The position numbers and the translations under genes were made by a program. From contig OY855905.1 in assembly GCA_963693305.1 (NCBI GenBank), forward strand, positions 42,339,395 through 42,403,394: a stretch of DNA of 64,000 nt, read 5' to 3'. Positions 1-11,304 of this stretch are shown here, piece by piece. The notes beneath the pieces were generated by a model. The model ran no database searches and was not told where the DNA came from. It saw only the letters and a program-made list of their open reading frames with translations. The stretch is from Meandrina meandrites (lineage: Eukaryota; Cnidaria; Anthozoa; Scleractinia; Meandrinidae). Positions within the stretch are counted from its first letter, which is position 1. Each line of letters begins with the position of its first letter.

Positions 1-966
1 CTTCAAACAAAAATGTCAAGTTATGCAAATCAAACTGGAACAAAAGTGTTCAGTGAAGCGCTGTGTTCAAGAGCGATCCAAGACGACCGAGCGATCCCAC
101 ACGGACTCCTCATGACTCCGACGATCTTGACATTTGTACATTTGACGTTCTGTATTGGATTTCGTCGTCCAACGTATTTCGCTTCTCCCTTGTTTATGAA
201 CGAACTATATGCTGTCAGCTGCATTATAAGGAGGCGTTCTAAATTCAATTTTGAGTAGGGCCGCGAGACTGCCGCCCAGCAAATGAGAGGTCAGATAGGT
301 CTGTTCGGTTTCCTGTTGACACGTCTGTATAGGTCTGTATTCTTTTGCGGTTTGTATGACTCATTCATATGTACGTTGTTACCTCTCAAAATGTTCGTTC
401 TTAGAGGGCAAGATCGATCTTAAATTTTCCGTAAAGATGTTGAATACTTATTATTAAACGCCGTAGCCGGCTGTTTACTACTGTTGCAAGATGTGCTAGC
501 TGCTTCTTATCAGGGATGACATATTTGTTTTTGTCTATTTTAGCTAGCGCCTGCGTTGCTTTTCTTCGAGAAAGCTATAAATTTGATTTAGAGAGACTCG
601 TGTCATGAAGGTTATGTTTCTTGCATCATTTTGATCAAGAGTTAAGTCTTTTGAACTCCCTGTTTACGTTTATAACTCCCTCGTCCCTCGTTCGTTTTGT
701 GACATTCTTGCTCACTGAATTCAATGTTGATTACATATAACTGCACATCTACCACAGGCAAGTCTGTTGACCTCTTTGCGTGTTGAATATGCCACACTAT
801 TCAGGATCGCACATTTGCTGTAAGAGCGGGTCCAAGACGACCTAACACAGAAATTTGCTCTCGAGACTCCGCCATCTTGCGCTTTGATTATGCGATATTC
901 GATTTCACTGTAATTTATTACACCCAGAATTTTCGGGTGTCAGATGGGCACGTGACCAGCCGATGC

Positions 967-1010
967 CAGGGCCTTTTCCCGACCGCCCCACGAAGAAGGG
1001 AAAAGCCCTG
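967..1010. repeat. Hairpin MITE remnant
   Basis: CAGGGCCTTTTCCCG pairs with GGGAAAAGCCCTG across a short loop and is followed by GGAACGAGGTTG, a terminal motif I associate with small palindromic repeats of corals. Confidence 0.5.
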
Positions 1011-1559
1011 GGAACGAGGTTGTAAATCTATATATTATTTGTTTTGAACTCGGAGATTATGCTTACAGTCCTTTTAGCTTGGTAAGTGCGGAAAACACTC
1101 CTTCGGGTAGCACTGTAATCGCGTTTGAATTCAAAATTCTGTAAAAAGGTGATACACATTAACAATACATACTCTTTGCATTAATTTTCATGTCATATTT
1201 GCTCCCTTCACAGATTTTTTTGATGATTTTCATATCACAACTTAGTAGTGTGAATTACCATGGTTACGTTCAGAGTGATACAGTCTCCTAAAAATGTTTT
1301 ACAATCTACAATAATGACTTAGAACATGTTAGAAACCGACCCACGCATTGATCATTCAATGGACGGATGGACGACGAATTCACAAACATCGCAAAACTTA
1401 CAGCCATTCCAAATTGATAAGGTGAGAAAAAACTCCAGCTGAAGGAATTGAGATGTAACTGCCATGCACTTGCCTAGAAAAACACCGAAAGCAACTGTAT
1501 GAACTGTGGATTAATGATGAAATGAATGAACAATTGCATTTTCAGCCTGACAAAAAAAA

Positions 1560-1640
1560 TACAAGGCTACAACGGCATTTGAAGCCATGAACTCCGCGAA
1601 TACCAGTGCGTTGCTCGACCAACTGAGCTATGAAGCCTTG
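1560..1640 (-). repeat. tRNA-derived SINE head
   Basis: On the - strand: GGCTTCA, then an A box TAGCTCAGTTGG with a good D stem, and a B-box-like GGCTTCAAATGCC, closing with TGTAGCC able to pair with the start. The anticodon stem is broken. I read it as a SINE or tRNA pseudogene rather than a working tRNA. Confidence 0.5.
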
Positions 1641-1778
1641 ATACGTTGGGATCGGGTCAACTGCAGGCTGTAATATCCCGCAGATGGAGAGGATGACGTA
1701 ATGAATATTATAAAATGAATGAAGGCTAAAAAGTGCAAGCGAGGATCATTTCATTCATTTCACTAGTAGTGCTGTTAA

Positions 1779-1829
1779 GTGGTAGTGGTAGTGGTAGTGG
1801 TAGTGGTAGTGGTAGTGGTAGTGGTAGTA
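1779..1829 (+). repeat. (GTGGTA)n microsatellite
   Basis: About eight perfect copies of the hexamer GTGGTA. Confidence 0.95.
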
Positions 1830-2135
1830 GACAACGACCAATTAATTTCGCCAAATAAAATATATTACAATAAACTAATTAATTATATTGAAACAAATTA
1901 GCTTACATTATATAAAGTTCTGTGTCCTCGTATAAATTAACTTACATGGTTTGTGTATTCGTTGGAGTGCATTTCGTAACATTTAGAAGTGAAATAACAT
2001 TACTACATATGATAGTGTTCCCGTAAGTATTAAGCCATCCTTGAGCACATCCAGGTCCACAATCTAGAGAGTAAATACAATAATGAAGATGGATTTTTCA
2101 ACAATGACACGAGCATGGGACAAAGAAAATTTCTG

Positions 2136-2200
2136 AGTCCCCGACGGGAATCGAACCCATAGCCCCCCAGATACCGGTTGGGCGCTCTAACCTGATACAA
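2136..2200 (-). repeat. 5'-damaged tRNA-derived SINE fragment
   Basis: On the - strand GGTTAGAGCGCCCAACCGG is followed by a good B box and T arm (GGGTTCGATTCCCGT) and GGGGACTC. The acceptor 5' half and A box are degenerate, so it is not a functional tRNA. Confidence 0.5.
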
Positions 2201-4940
2201 TAACTCTGGATAAATATTTCTTATCTGTAAAAAGCCTTTAAAAAGATTTTTGTCTACTTAACCTTTAAACTCGCCTTTTCGTAGTGTTTAGGCAACCAGC
2301 TCCTCTCGTTTTTGGCAATTCTTGGTTTTCACGTGACGTCATCAAAATTTTAAATCCAAAATCGCAAGACCCCTGAGTTTCAATAGTTTTGAATTGCGTG
2401 TCGTAAAACAGAAACCAAATTAATCAATGTGGCTAACGATTACAAAGGACGTAATCAGTCCAAATTTTTTTTTTTTTAATGTTGCCGGTGCGAAGCGCGG
2501 GAAAACGTGCACGTGTGAGTCAGTTTTTCTTCTTATTGGATCAGAAAGTGGTGCAATTTTTTTTAAAGCAATCAAAATTCTTAATATTTTTGTGCATCGT
2601 TCAGTTGTTCGTTGCACACTCCTCTTGTGTCTACAAGATGTTTTGTATGTTTGTCATCGATCAGTTGTAAGAGATGTGACGCACTAAGAGAAAATGCAAG
2701 ACCCTTACTAAAATCAAATATGATTCGGCGCATGAACTACTTGCAATCGTTTTTCGAGAGATTAAGTTTGCAATTCCAAATGCTGAAAATCCAGAATTTT
2801 AAATTCAGTTTTTCTGAATAAAAATTCTGTAAGGTTACGTTAAGGGAAACAAAGAGTTCATTATGTACTCACCCGCAAGGGTACATCCTCGATCATTCCA
2901 CATTATCACAAATAGTAACAAAAACTTTATCATGATGCTGAAGTACGCTTCGTTTAATGATAACTCAGATGTCCAACGCTAACCTCTAGTTATCATTCCT
3001 GCAGATAGAGAGGATTTTTATGTCCCAGTAACACAAGTTAAAATATCAAATGTTCAGATAATAATAAAAAAAATAGTATAATCTCGGCCGTTATCTCGGT
3101 TATACTGGAAATCCGGGAATCTGACTGGTTCTCCTATGGTTCTCTGTTCGCTGGTACGAAACATTCCCGCGCACACTTTTAGACATAAAAAAAGGTAAGT
3201 TTGTCCCTGGATTTCATTTCTTCTAGTAAACATTCGTTCGTGTCAGGGCCAAATAAGCATTGTATACGAAGATTTTGCAGCACGGACTGAAAATCCACTT
3301 TAAGATTGATGTTGTTCTACAAAATAAATAATATGGCATTCAGTGTGAACATCGGTTCTTGAGCATTTAATATTCCCGAGAATGTTACTTGACCGATCAT
3401 TAAGGGGAGCTCATAAAATCGTCACGAAACTTCTGCATTAGTCACACTTGATACTTCTTATGAATCGGGAAGATCCGTTTTTAATTGGGAAAAGATTATG
3501 GAAGATTTTCTAACATGAACCAAGAACTACTGAATCATTGTGTTTTATCGCATATTAAAAGAATTTGCGGTCGATTCTCTTTGGGAAGGTATTCTTTTTT
3601 CGGGAACTTTTTATGGGGTGGGAGTACAAATATGGCGCGAGAGTCTGCGTACACGAATTCTCCTTTTAATGTTTTCCGTTAAATTGTATTTCAGAATGTT
3701 GCATTTAACTGGTACCATTCGGGAGATGTAGCTACGTTTTCTTGAATTTTCATACAACTGCTGTAATTTTTGTCCTATCGATTGGAGTCGCAAAACGTAG
3801 AGTTGATTCACTATTATTTAACTATATTTCTACGCGACAAATATTTTAGTTCAGCAGCGGGAAGCAGTGAGACTGATCCAGAAACAATGATTAACAACAA
3901 AGGAGCCGGATCCAACGAATGCTATATTCATTTCATTTTTAGAGCAAACAGTCCAATTCTTATTTAATGACACAGTATTTTAAGTTTGTTTTTCTCGCAT
4001 AGAAAAGCCATGAAAGGCCGGTATGAAAGTCATTTTCATTTAATTTTTTTCATAGCGGATGTTCAATTACGGTGGAGTTTTTTGGTAGAAGGCAAGCAAA
4101 CCGTGAAAACGTGGTAACGAAATAAGCGAGAAAGGATCAGTCGTAATAACGGAAGAACATATTGAGCGATTCTCGGCAGAAACGGAAGCAAAGATAGCAG
4201 CAACAACGTGATGACGTTATGAGCAAATCTTGAAAAGCGCCAGAAGAGTTGTAAAGGTTTACTATCACAGTGGGTTAGTTTGTGTCTAAAACACAAGAAT
4301 TTTTTTCTTTTGAGATTCAAATTCGGTTTTCTCAGCAAGAATCAAATTAAACGTACCTTTAGTTCATTTTTTTATAGCAAGTATTCCATTCCAAAGATAA
4401 ACCTCTTTTTTTGTTTTCCCAGAAAAGAAAAGCCATGAAAAGTCTGTGTGAAAGTCGATCATCTTCATTTTTTTCATAGCAGCTGTTCATAGCTATTAAT
4501 TCATGGTAAAGTTCTATCAGAAATAATATTGCATTCAGGGTCGACTCTTGAGCAACAATTATCTCTGGAAATGCTTCTTGGCCGATCGTTATGGGCATAG
4601 GTCACGTGTGGCACTTCCTTCTAAACGCGAAGATCAGATTGTAATTGGTAAACGACTTTAAAATGAAACCTTAGACGATTGTATAGCATTTACCAAGTAC
4701 TACTAAATCATATTGCTGTATTGCACAAAAATAAAATATCCCCACGAATCCTCGTTTCCCGGGAAAGTGTTTTTTGGGTCCAGTTGTTTTCGAGGGAGAT
4801 GTATTTAGGCTTTATTGCATTTTGCCATTCAACAGTTTGTAATTGTTTTTGTGTAGTTTCGATGGAAAATGTAAAATGTATAGTTGATGCACCTTTTCCA
4901 CAACAGTTAGCATGACAAGCTACGGTGGCCCATATCTGCC

Positions 4941-5280
4941 ACGGCAAAACTTACTTTTCCACGGCAAAACTTACTTTTCCACGGCAAAACTTACTTTCTC
5001 ACGGCAAAACTTACTTTCTCACGGCAAAACTTACTTTTCCACGGCAAAACTTACTTTCTCGCGGCAAAACTTACTTTCTCACGGCAAAACTTACTTTTCC
5101 ACGGCAAAACTTACTTTCTCACGGCAAAACTTACTTTTCCACGGCAAAACTTACTTTCTCACGGCAAAACTTACTTTCTCACGCCAAAACTTACTTTTCC
5201 ACGGCAAAACTTACTTTCTCACGGCAAAACTTACTTTTCCACGGCAAAACTTACTTTCTCGCGGCAAAACGTACGTTTTA
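4941..5280 (+). repeat. 20-bp tandem array, left arm
   Basis: Seventeen uninterrupted 20-bp units, almost identical and alternating between two variants (ending ttttcc or tttctc). The last unit is degenerate, and a further partial unit follows at 5285. Because 20 is not a multiple of 3, the array stays open in more than one frame, and the repetitive peptides it could encode are meaningless. Confidence 0.95.
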
Positions 5281-5321
5281 ATTACACGGCAAAACTGGGA
5301 CAGGATGTAAACAGAATCAAG

Positions 5322-5593
5322 ATGGTGGCAGCTTACAGTGACAACGAAGACGACGGCAACGAAGACGAAGAAGAAATACTCATAAAATACTATTTTTGTC
5401 GTGGTTATGAATACAAAGATATCTTAGATTTTTAGCAACTTACCACAATATCGAAATAAGTGAATGGACGTTACACAGACGACTGAGGATGTACGGATTA
5501 TCGAGAAGAAATCTTGAATATGACATTGATGCCATAACTGACGAAGTTCGAAATGTGTTAGATGGTCCTGATTGTATTTCCGGCTTGATGTGA
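5322..5593 (+). pseudogene. N-terminal fragment of an integrase-core transposase-like protein
   Basis: From the ATG at 5322 the + strand reads an acidic start, then IKYYFCRGYEYKDILDF. A one-base deletion gives a stop, and the next frame continues TLHRRLRMYGLSRRN and stops at 5593. The pattern (YYF.RGYEYKDIL...LHRRL...GLSRRN) resembles the N-terminal helix-turn-helix of integrase-core (DDE) proteins common in fish and cnidarian genomes, possibly the IS3EU group; that name is from memory and uncertain. The catalytic DDE part is missing. Its position just inside the left array suggests it is the remnant of the element's own transposase. Confidence 0.5.
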
Positions 5594-5650
5594 AATAAAA
5601 AGACAGGCCAAACACAACTCCCATTGGTCGAGATTTGTTATTGACGACCT

Positions 5651-7110
5651 TCAGATTTTTGCTATAACGAGTATATCTTTTAACGACCTCCCTTTTCTGT
5701 ACGAAAGGATGGGAGGGTCTTTGAATGTTTCTTTGAGCACCGGTTGATTCTCTATTAGGTGCCACTTTTTCAGTAGAATGTTCTTAAGATTAGGCACAGA
5801 AGGGCGATATTCTGTTACGAAAGGTAGAATTCTGTTGTGCGTCTTTTGTTTATTTTGTAGAGCCGACATTCTTTCGCTAACTTTAATTCCTGACAGAATC
5901 CTCTCCGAAAGGTTATCTGGATAACCCCTCGCTCGCAATCTTCGTTTGAATTGTCTAATGTTTTCTTCAAAAGTTCTCTCTGAAGAATTAGTTCTGAGAA
6001 GTCTTAAGGCTTCGCCTTAAATGAAGCCCTTCTAGACTCCTGGAGGGTGGCAGGAGGTGAATTCTACCTATTGGAATGTTTCTGTCGGTTTGAAATGCGT
6101 GCGCACGTCAAGAATAGATTCTCTCTTGAATCGTTAGCCCTTGTAAACATATGTATCCAGAAAAGTTCTCTGTGTCTGAAATCTCAGCCGTAAATTTTAT
6201 GGTCGAATGGTAATTGTTAGCTAGTTGTAAGAACAAGCCTAAGTCTATATTCGATAGGGAAAATATATCATCAATATATCTTTTCCAGACTAGTGGTCTG
6301 TTAGAGCTATGGAGAATGATTTCTGTCTCTATTACGCTCATGAAAATATTGGCAAATGCTACCGCAACTCGTGTCCCCATAGCAGTGCCATGAGTCTGTA
6401 AGTAGTGGTTCCCATTGAATTTGAAAGAGTTTTCCTTCAGGATGAGGTCAAGCATTTCTCTAATGTAATGGGTTGGTATGGGAGGACTGTTTTTGTGGAA
6501 TGTTTCGTATGCATTGCATACAGTGGGTATTCCTTCCTCCTGCGGAATGTTGGTATATAAGCTTGTCACATCCATGAAGACTGGGACTGCATTTTTCTCG
6601 ACCTTCGTTTTTTCCATGAAGTTAATGAAATCTGTTGTATCTTCAAGATACGATTTTTGTGCTTTGGCCATAGGCTGAAGGAGATAATCTAGAAAAGATG
6701 ATATTCGTTCTGTAGGGCCTTCACAGCCCGAAATGATTTGGTTTGTGAATCTTTGTAAGAGTGTAGAAAATCGGAATTCGTGGCGGGTTTTGCGTGAGTA
6801 AAAGCCATTTCTCTGTCATTTGTATCAATATGGTTGTCATGGTGTAGTGCTTTTATGAGTTGCGTGACTCTATGATAAGTTTCGGACACCATTGGTGATG
6901 AAAGGGCTTTGTAGTTTTCTCTAACATCTACTGGTAGTTGCATTTGCCCCTCGTGTATTTTATCTTTTTTTATTCATAATGACAGTGGATGTGCCTTTGT
7001 CTGCCTTTTTGATATTAATTTTTGGTTTTTCTTTCAGCTCTTTGATGGCTAGACGTCCTGTGTTCAGTTTATGTCTGTGTCCTGACAGAATAGACTCAAT
7101 ACAATTAGCA
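5651..7110 (-). pseudogene. Penelope-like element reverse transcriptase fragment
   Basis: On the - strand the frames carry, in order: KKADKGTSTVIMN (near 7000), the region at 6943-6689, the RT core at 6671-6108 with MDVTSLYTNIP, HGTAMGTR.A..FANIFM and the catalytic KRYIDDIF, and a C-terminal part at 5938-5651 ending PPILSYRKGRSLKDIL. These are signatures of Penelope-like retroelement RT. At least three frame changes break it, and no GIY-YIG endonuclease follows. It lies inside the inverted-repeat element at 4921-7459, opposite to the integrase-like fragment, so it is probably a later insertion or capture. Confidence 0.8.
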
Positions 7111-7220
7111 AGTGTAAAATCAAATCCGTCATACTTACACGAAATCTTCCTCTTCCGCTATGTTGGATCGGAGTGCGATGAAAAATTCCCGGATCTTTAA
7201 TGGCGGGGAGGGCTGGAAGC

Positions 7221-7440
7221 CGGAAGTAAGTTTTGCCGTGAGAAAGTAAGTTTTGCCGTGAGAAAGTAAGTTTTGCCGTGGAAAAGTAAGTTTTGCCGTG
7301 GAAAAGTAAGTTTTGCCGTGAGAAAGTAAGTTTTGCCGTGAGAAAGTAAGTTTTGCCGTGAGAAAGTAAGTTTTGCCGTGAGAAAGTAAGTTTTGCCGTG
7401 GAAAAGTAACTTTTGCCGTGGAAAAGTAAGTTTTGCCGTG
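7221..7440 (-). repeat. 20-bp tandem array, right arm (inverted)
   Basis: Eleven copies of the same 20-bp unit as the left arm, in reverse orientation (gtaagttttgccgtg plus gaaaa or agaaa). Copy number differs from the left arm (11 against 17), so the arrays change length independently while unit sequence stays similar. Confidence 0.95.
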
Positions 7441-7465
7441 GCAGATATGGGCCACCGTAACAAGC

Positions 7466-8020
7466 AGTGGAAACGTCTCTTTCCTTTTTATCCTACTAAT
7501 GGCATAAAAATTATCACGTTTTCAATGATTAATAAAAATAAAAAGCGAGAAGTTCATTAAACATACATGAAATGAGATTCGAATACTCTCACCATGTTTT
7601 CTTCATCAATTTTACGACCAATGGAAACTTTGAAAGTGCTGAATCGATGCTAAAACATAAACCAAGAAACCATTAGTGTATCTGAACAGTTAATAAGATA
7701 GAAGTGTTCAATTCGTTAGATTTTTTTCTTTCTAATAACGTTTTACGCCAGTATCATAATGAATAGCAAGTACTACAGCTTTGCTGCTAAAATTGAACTC
7801 TCTTTGTACAATTACCTGAAAAAAAAGTTGCTGACTGACGTGGAGCTCGCCTGGTCTACTATATTGATAGTTGCGGTAAACATCAACTGCTAGGCTGTTA
7901 ATAGTGCATCAAACACTTTGACAGCTGCTGTTAAAATTAGTTTTATGATAAAAGAAGGAACACACGATGATAATTTGTGGTTGAATGTTTAAGAAAGATT
8001 GCTTTCGCACCATTGGGGCG
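7466..8020. other. AT-rich DNA, nothing recognised
   Basis: No open frame, repeat boundary or RNA gene seen between the 20-bp-array element and the nested palindromes. Confidence 0.6.
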
Positions 8021-8241
8021 GCAAAGTTTTAATATCACAACGGATTAGTATTTGCCTCATATACTATATGTTTTCTTTAAATAAATGAAAAAAAAAACAG
8101 GGAATATGAGGCAATAAAATACTAATCCGTTGTGATATAGAAACTTTGCCTCATATACCAATTTTTTTTTATTTTTTTAAATAAATAAAAAACATATGGT
8201 ATATGAGGCAAATACTAACCCGTTGTGATATTGTAACTTTG
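8021..8241. repeat. Nested palindromes
   Basis: A first inverted pair (ATCACAACGGATTAGTATT near 8033 and its complement near 8117) is followed by a second hairpin (CCTCATATACC/GGTATATGAGG, about 8149-8206) and a third copy of the CCCGTTGTGATAT arm at about 8216. It looks like one AT-rich MITE inserted in, or duplicated next to, another. Confidence 0.6.
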
Positions 8242-8803
8242 ACTATTTAAATATTCTTGAATAGAAGAACCAAATCAAAAGTAGCTTTAGATCATTTTAT
8301 TTTTCAGATAAAATGATCTATTCCTGAATCTATGACTTTTAAAAATCGTTATGAATTTCTCTTAATTCATGTTTGTCTAGAATAGAAAAGTTATGAAAAG
8401 CCTCTATCAAAGTCATGTTCAATTTTTCATATTAAATATTCATAATAAGATTTAACAATTACGGCGGAGGATTTCGTTTTTTGGTCAAAGGCATGCAAGG
8501 AAAGATAGCCGTAACAATGTAATGACGTAATTAGCTATCCTTGGCCAAAGTGCTTTCGCAGCAGCGGTGAGACAAAGTTTCAATTCCTGGCTTGTATGTG
8601 ACGTCATTAAGTAAAGCATAATTCCAATATCGCAATGCTATAGAACAGTTTTCAATTTAGTGTGGTCAAACCAAAAGTATAGTAATTACTCTGACCAATC
8701 ACAAAGGATGTAAACAATCCAATGATCCAACCAAAACGTCATGCAAATACATATGCCGGCGCGAAAACGTGCGCGAGCGAGTCACAATTGGAAATTGTGT
8801 TAA

Positions 8804-9638
8804 GGTGGCTTACTACAGTATTTAAGAGACTCAAGAGCGCGCGCTACGATTTTCTGCCTGTCGTCAATATTGCTCGCGCGGATAAAAATTGCGCGAGCAA
8901 CTCTAAAAAAGCACAAACAAATTTCAGCACTTAAATCGCGTTAAACCAAATTGAAATTTCCATATACTTTCAGAAATGTTTTATTACCTAGGACTGAAAA
9001 GAGTTAAGACCAGGAAGGTTGATAAATAGCCCGGTAGAGGAGTTCTAATTTTGTCTTTCTTTATCGCACGCGATGCATTGCGTCACACGAGCGCGCGCTA
9101 AATGAAAAGGCATACGCAATTCGGATCCTGTCGGAGGTTGTGCAAACTTTTTTTTGACATCAAATTACTCAAAAGCCTACCGTACGACCCATAATGAAAT
9201 TTTCACAAATTATTCATAGGGTTGAAACATGTCCGCGGCCAAAATTTAAGAAAAATCTGTAAGACCGATTTCGAGCTATTTTTAAAATAGCGAAAATACG
9301 ACATTTTCCTATTTTTCGAAAAATCTATCTTACAGATTTTTGTTTATTTTTGCATGAGTGTTCAATCAAAGATAATTTTTGATTTATGAAATTTTGAGGT
9401 AGGGTCATACGGGTAGATTTTGAGTAAAACGCTATGGAAACTGCTAGTGCCCAGTCCCCTCTTAAGCACTCGGTTGCTTATTTTGGCTATCTTTAGCACC
9501 TATATGGTTGGAATGTCGCCTATGATGGTTGTATACTGTAACAAACAGTAATTAGAGACAGGGAAAAACATTTTTGAGCATTTAACAAAAAAGTTCAAAG
9601 TTGGGCAATTTTATCCCTCAAAACTGTAGTAAGCCACC
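8804..9638. mobile_element. TTAA-flanked non-autonomous element with short terminal inverted repeats
   Basis: The ends are GGTGGCTTACTACAGT (8804-8819) and its complement (9623-9638), flanked by TTAA at 8800-8803 and 9639-9642. The 835-bp interior has no coding potential I can recognise. A TTAA target points to piggyBac- or Kolobok-type transposition. The terminal GGTG resembles that of the larger element at 11305-13850, so the two may share a mobiliser. Its right TTAA is also the left TTAA of the next element. Confidence 0.75.
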
Positions 9639-9642
9639 TTAA

Positions 9643-10337
9643 GCCTGGTTTATACTAGCGACGGAAGCGACGGAAGCGACGGAAGCGGAGTCGTAAGCGG
9701 AGTCGGAATCGGAAGAAAGTTTTGATCTAGTGGGAATCGGCGCGACGGAAGCGGAATCGTAAGCCTCGCTTTCAGCGTAAGCCTCGCTTTCATTTGCGAA
9801 CATTCAAGATGGTGGACCCGGGAGATGAAGAGGACTGCTGTTTTTAATTTGCTTTGCTTTTTCTTCTCATACGACGAAGAACACGTCTGCAACGGAACCA
9901 GAGAAGGAGAAGGTTGTGGGTACGTGGAGTATTTTTAAAAAGGAAAAGTCAAGGCGAATTTGGAAACCTTGTGAAAGAACTTCGTACGTCAGACAGAGAG
10001 CTCTACTTTCGATATGTTGTCAGTTTTGTATTTTGGTTTTCAAAGTGATTGCAAGTGTTTTACAAACTTGTTCGACGTCCCAGATGCATGAAATAAAATA
10101 TAACACACACCTCTACATAGTTTTTTGATTTGCTGATAATTTAAAAACAGCAGTCTCTCTTCATCTCCCGGGTCCACCATCTTGAATGTTTGCAAATGAA
10201 AGTGAGGCTTACGCTGAAAGCGAGGCTTACGATTCCGCTTCCGTCGCGCCGATTCACACTAGATCAAAACTTTCTTCCGATTCCGACTCCGCTTACGACT
10301 CCGCTTCCGTCGCTTCCGTCCCTAGTGTAAACCAGTC
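9643..10337. mobile_element. Fold-back element with arms of about 200 bp carrying a Harbinger-type transposase exon
   Basis: Arms of about 200 bp (9643-9845 and 10140-10337) are near-perfect inverted repeats rich in GACGGAAGC-like motifs, with ends G(C/A)CTGGTTTA(T/C)ACTAG. TTAA occurs on both sides (9639-9642 and 10338-10341). The interior encodes on the + strand, near 9890-10020, RRRRLWVRGVF...GEFGNLVKELR..DRELYFRYV. This resembles the N-terminal exon of PIF/Harbinger (HARBI1-like) transposases, whose usual target duplication is the 3-bp TTA/TAA contained in TTAA. It is therefore a short deletion derivative of a Harbinger transposon. Confidence 0.75.
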
Positions 10338-10344
10338 TTAAAAG

Positions 10345-10490
10345 AAACTCTTCTGATCCTTCTGACTTCGATTCCGTCGAGCTTCCGACTCCGCTTCCGA
10401 TTCCGTTTTTTGATTTACACTGGATCGGAACGCTCCTTGCGCTTCCGATTCCGACTCCGCTTCCGATTCCGTCGGTAGTGTGACCTATCA
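10345..10490. repeat. Second GACGGAAGC-type repeat arm
   Basis: Complementary GGAAGCGGAGTCGGAATC-like motifs resume just after the right end of the Harbinger-derived element and finish near 10490 (cggtagtgtgacctat). This looks like a solo arm of a related element. The apparent Gly/Ser-rich reading frame on the - strand here is a product of the repeats. Confidence 0.5.
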
Positions 10491-11300
10491 TTTTTTTCTC
10501 TTTCTCTGAGTCCAGTGAACGCCTCCTTTCTACGCAGTGAATATAAACAAATTTGAATGTTGAAAGTTCAGTAATCAACGGAAACGTGAAGATAAATTTG
10601 TGGCCTCGAGAGCACTGTACGTTTGGAACAAGTTGAATCGCTGTTGTGCCTTTGTCCTGAAACAAACAGTAAATTGTTTCTTGAAGTCGATGCAGTGCTC
10701 CTATTGATAAATATCACGTTTTGCGTCCTCCCTATTTTGTCTGCTCCAGCGAAACGTTAACTGAACGGTTCAAATGACACTTTCCTGGAGGCTGACATTT
10801 GGGGTACATTCAAAGTCCTCCTGCTCCCAAACGAATACGAGGACCCCTCTTTTTTATTTTGAAATTTAGGTTCCCTTAAGATGAACAATCAATAGACAGA
10901 GTTTGAATGAAAATCTATTGTCAGTTCTATTTCAGAGGAATGACCTTAAATTGAGCAAAAAAATAATAAATTTGAGCTCCGCTTTTAGGCCTGCCTAAAT
11001 CTATATATTAGGACTTTTATAGTAAGAGTATTCCTAGACGAATTTAAATTTTGATTGGATTTTATCCATTCGCAACTGATCCAAAAATTTTCGCTCCTAC
11101 AGCATTCAAGACACTGTATGGATAATGTAATTTTTCTATAAAGCGAGATCGTATGAAACCAAATAAGTCCTGCTGTTACTCATTTTATGTTTCATATTGG
11201 GCTTCGATTGTCTTCGTCTGGAAGAGAAGGGGCCAGAAAATGAAGCCATTTTAATTTTGTTCCTTTTCCAATTTTTTTTTATAGCAGATGTCCATAGCTA
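10491..11300. other. Non-coding DNA, no gene seen
   Basis: Only short chance frames. The last 80 bases (ttttttatagcagatgtccatagcta) match the dispersed motif seen at about 4.47 kb and form the target site of the 849-bp-arm element. Confidence 0.55.
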
Positions 11301-11304
11301 TTAA

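Larger units (their letters stand above)
1..4914. other. Non-coding repeat-rich DNA
   Basis: No gene supported. Besides the SINE pieces, hairpin and microsatellite listed, blocks at about 3310-3640 and 4520-4800 are diverged copies of each other (gcattcag.g..., cttgagca, cttg.ccgatc.tta.gggc, then aaga..tc..aattgg.aa). A short motif gaaaagccatgaaa...gaaagtc...catagc recurs at 4.0 and 4.43 kb and in altered form near 8.4 kb. Confidence 0.6.
4921..7459. mobile_element. Inverted-repeat transposon with tandem-repeat ends and 6-bp target duplication
   Basis: The ends are exact inverted repeats of TACGGTGGCCCATATCTGCC (4921-4940 and its complement 7440-7459). Inside each end lies an array of one 20-bp unit (acggcaaaacttacttttcc, with a ttactttctc variant): about 17 copies at 4941-5280 and about 11 in opposite orientation at 7221-7440. 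The element is flanked by the 6-bp direct repeat ACAAGC (4915-4920 and 7460-7465), a clear insertion signature. The interior holds the N-terminus of an integrase-like transposase (5322-5593) and a Penelope-like reverse transcriptase fragment on the other strand. Neither is intact, so the copy is dead or non-autonomous. Confidence 0.85.

Noticed and set aside
1560..1640. Functional tRNA gene
   Set aside because: The acceptor and D stems are fair, but the anticodon stem is broken and the B box imperfect.
4941..5280. CRISPR-like array
   Set aside because: Units are contiguous with no unique spacers, in a eukaryotic genome, with inverted copies at the other end of a transposon.
4912..5310. Long repetitive open frames in the 20-bp array (and 7135-7463 on the - strand)
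   Set aside because: Open in several frames only because of the tandem repeat; no coding bias or homology.
10264..10665. Gly/Ser-rich 133-codon frame on the - strand
   Set aside because: Produced by GGAAGCGGAGTCGG-type repeats of the fold-back arms.
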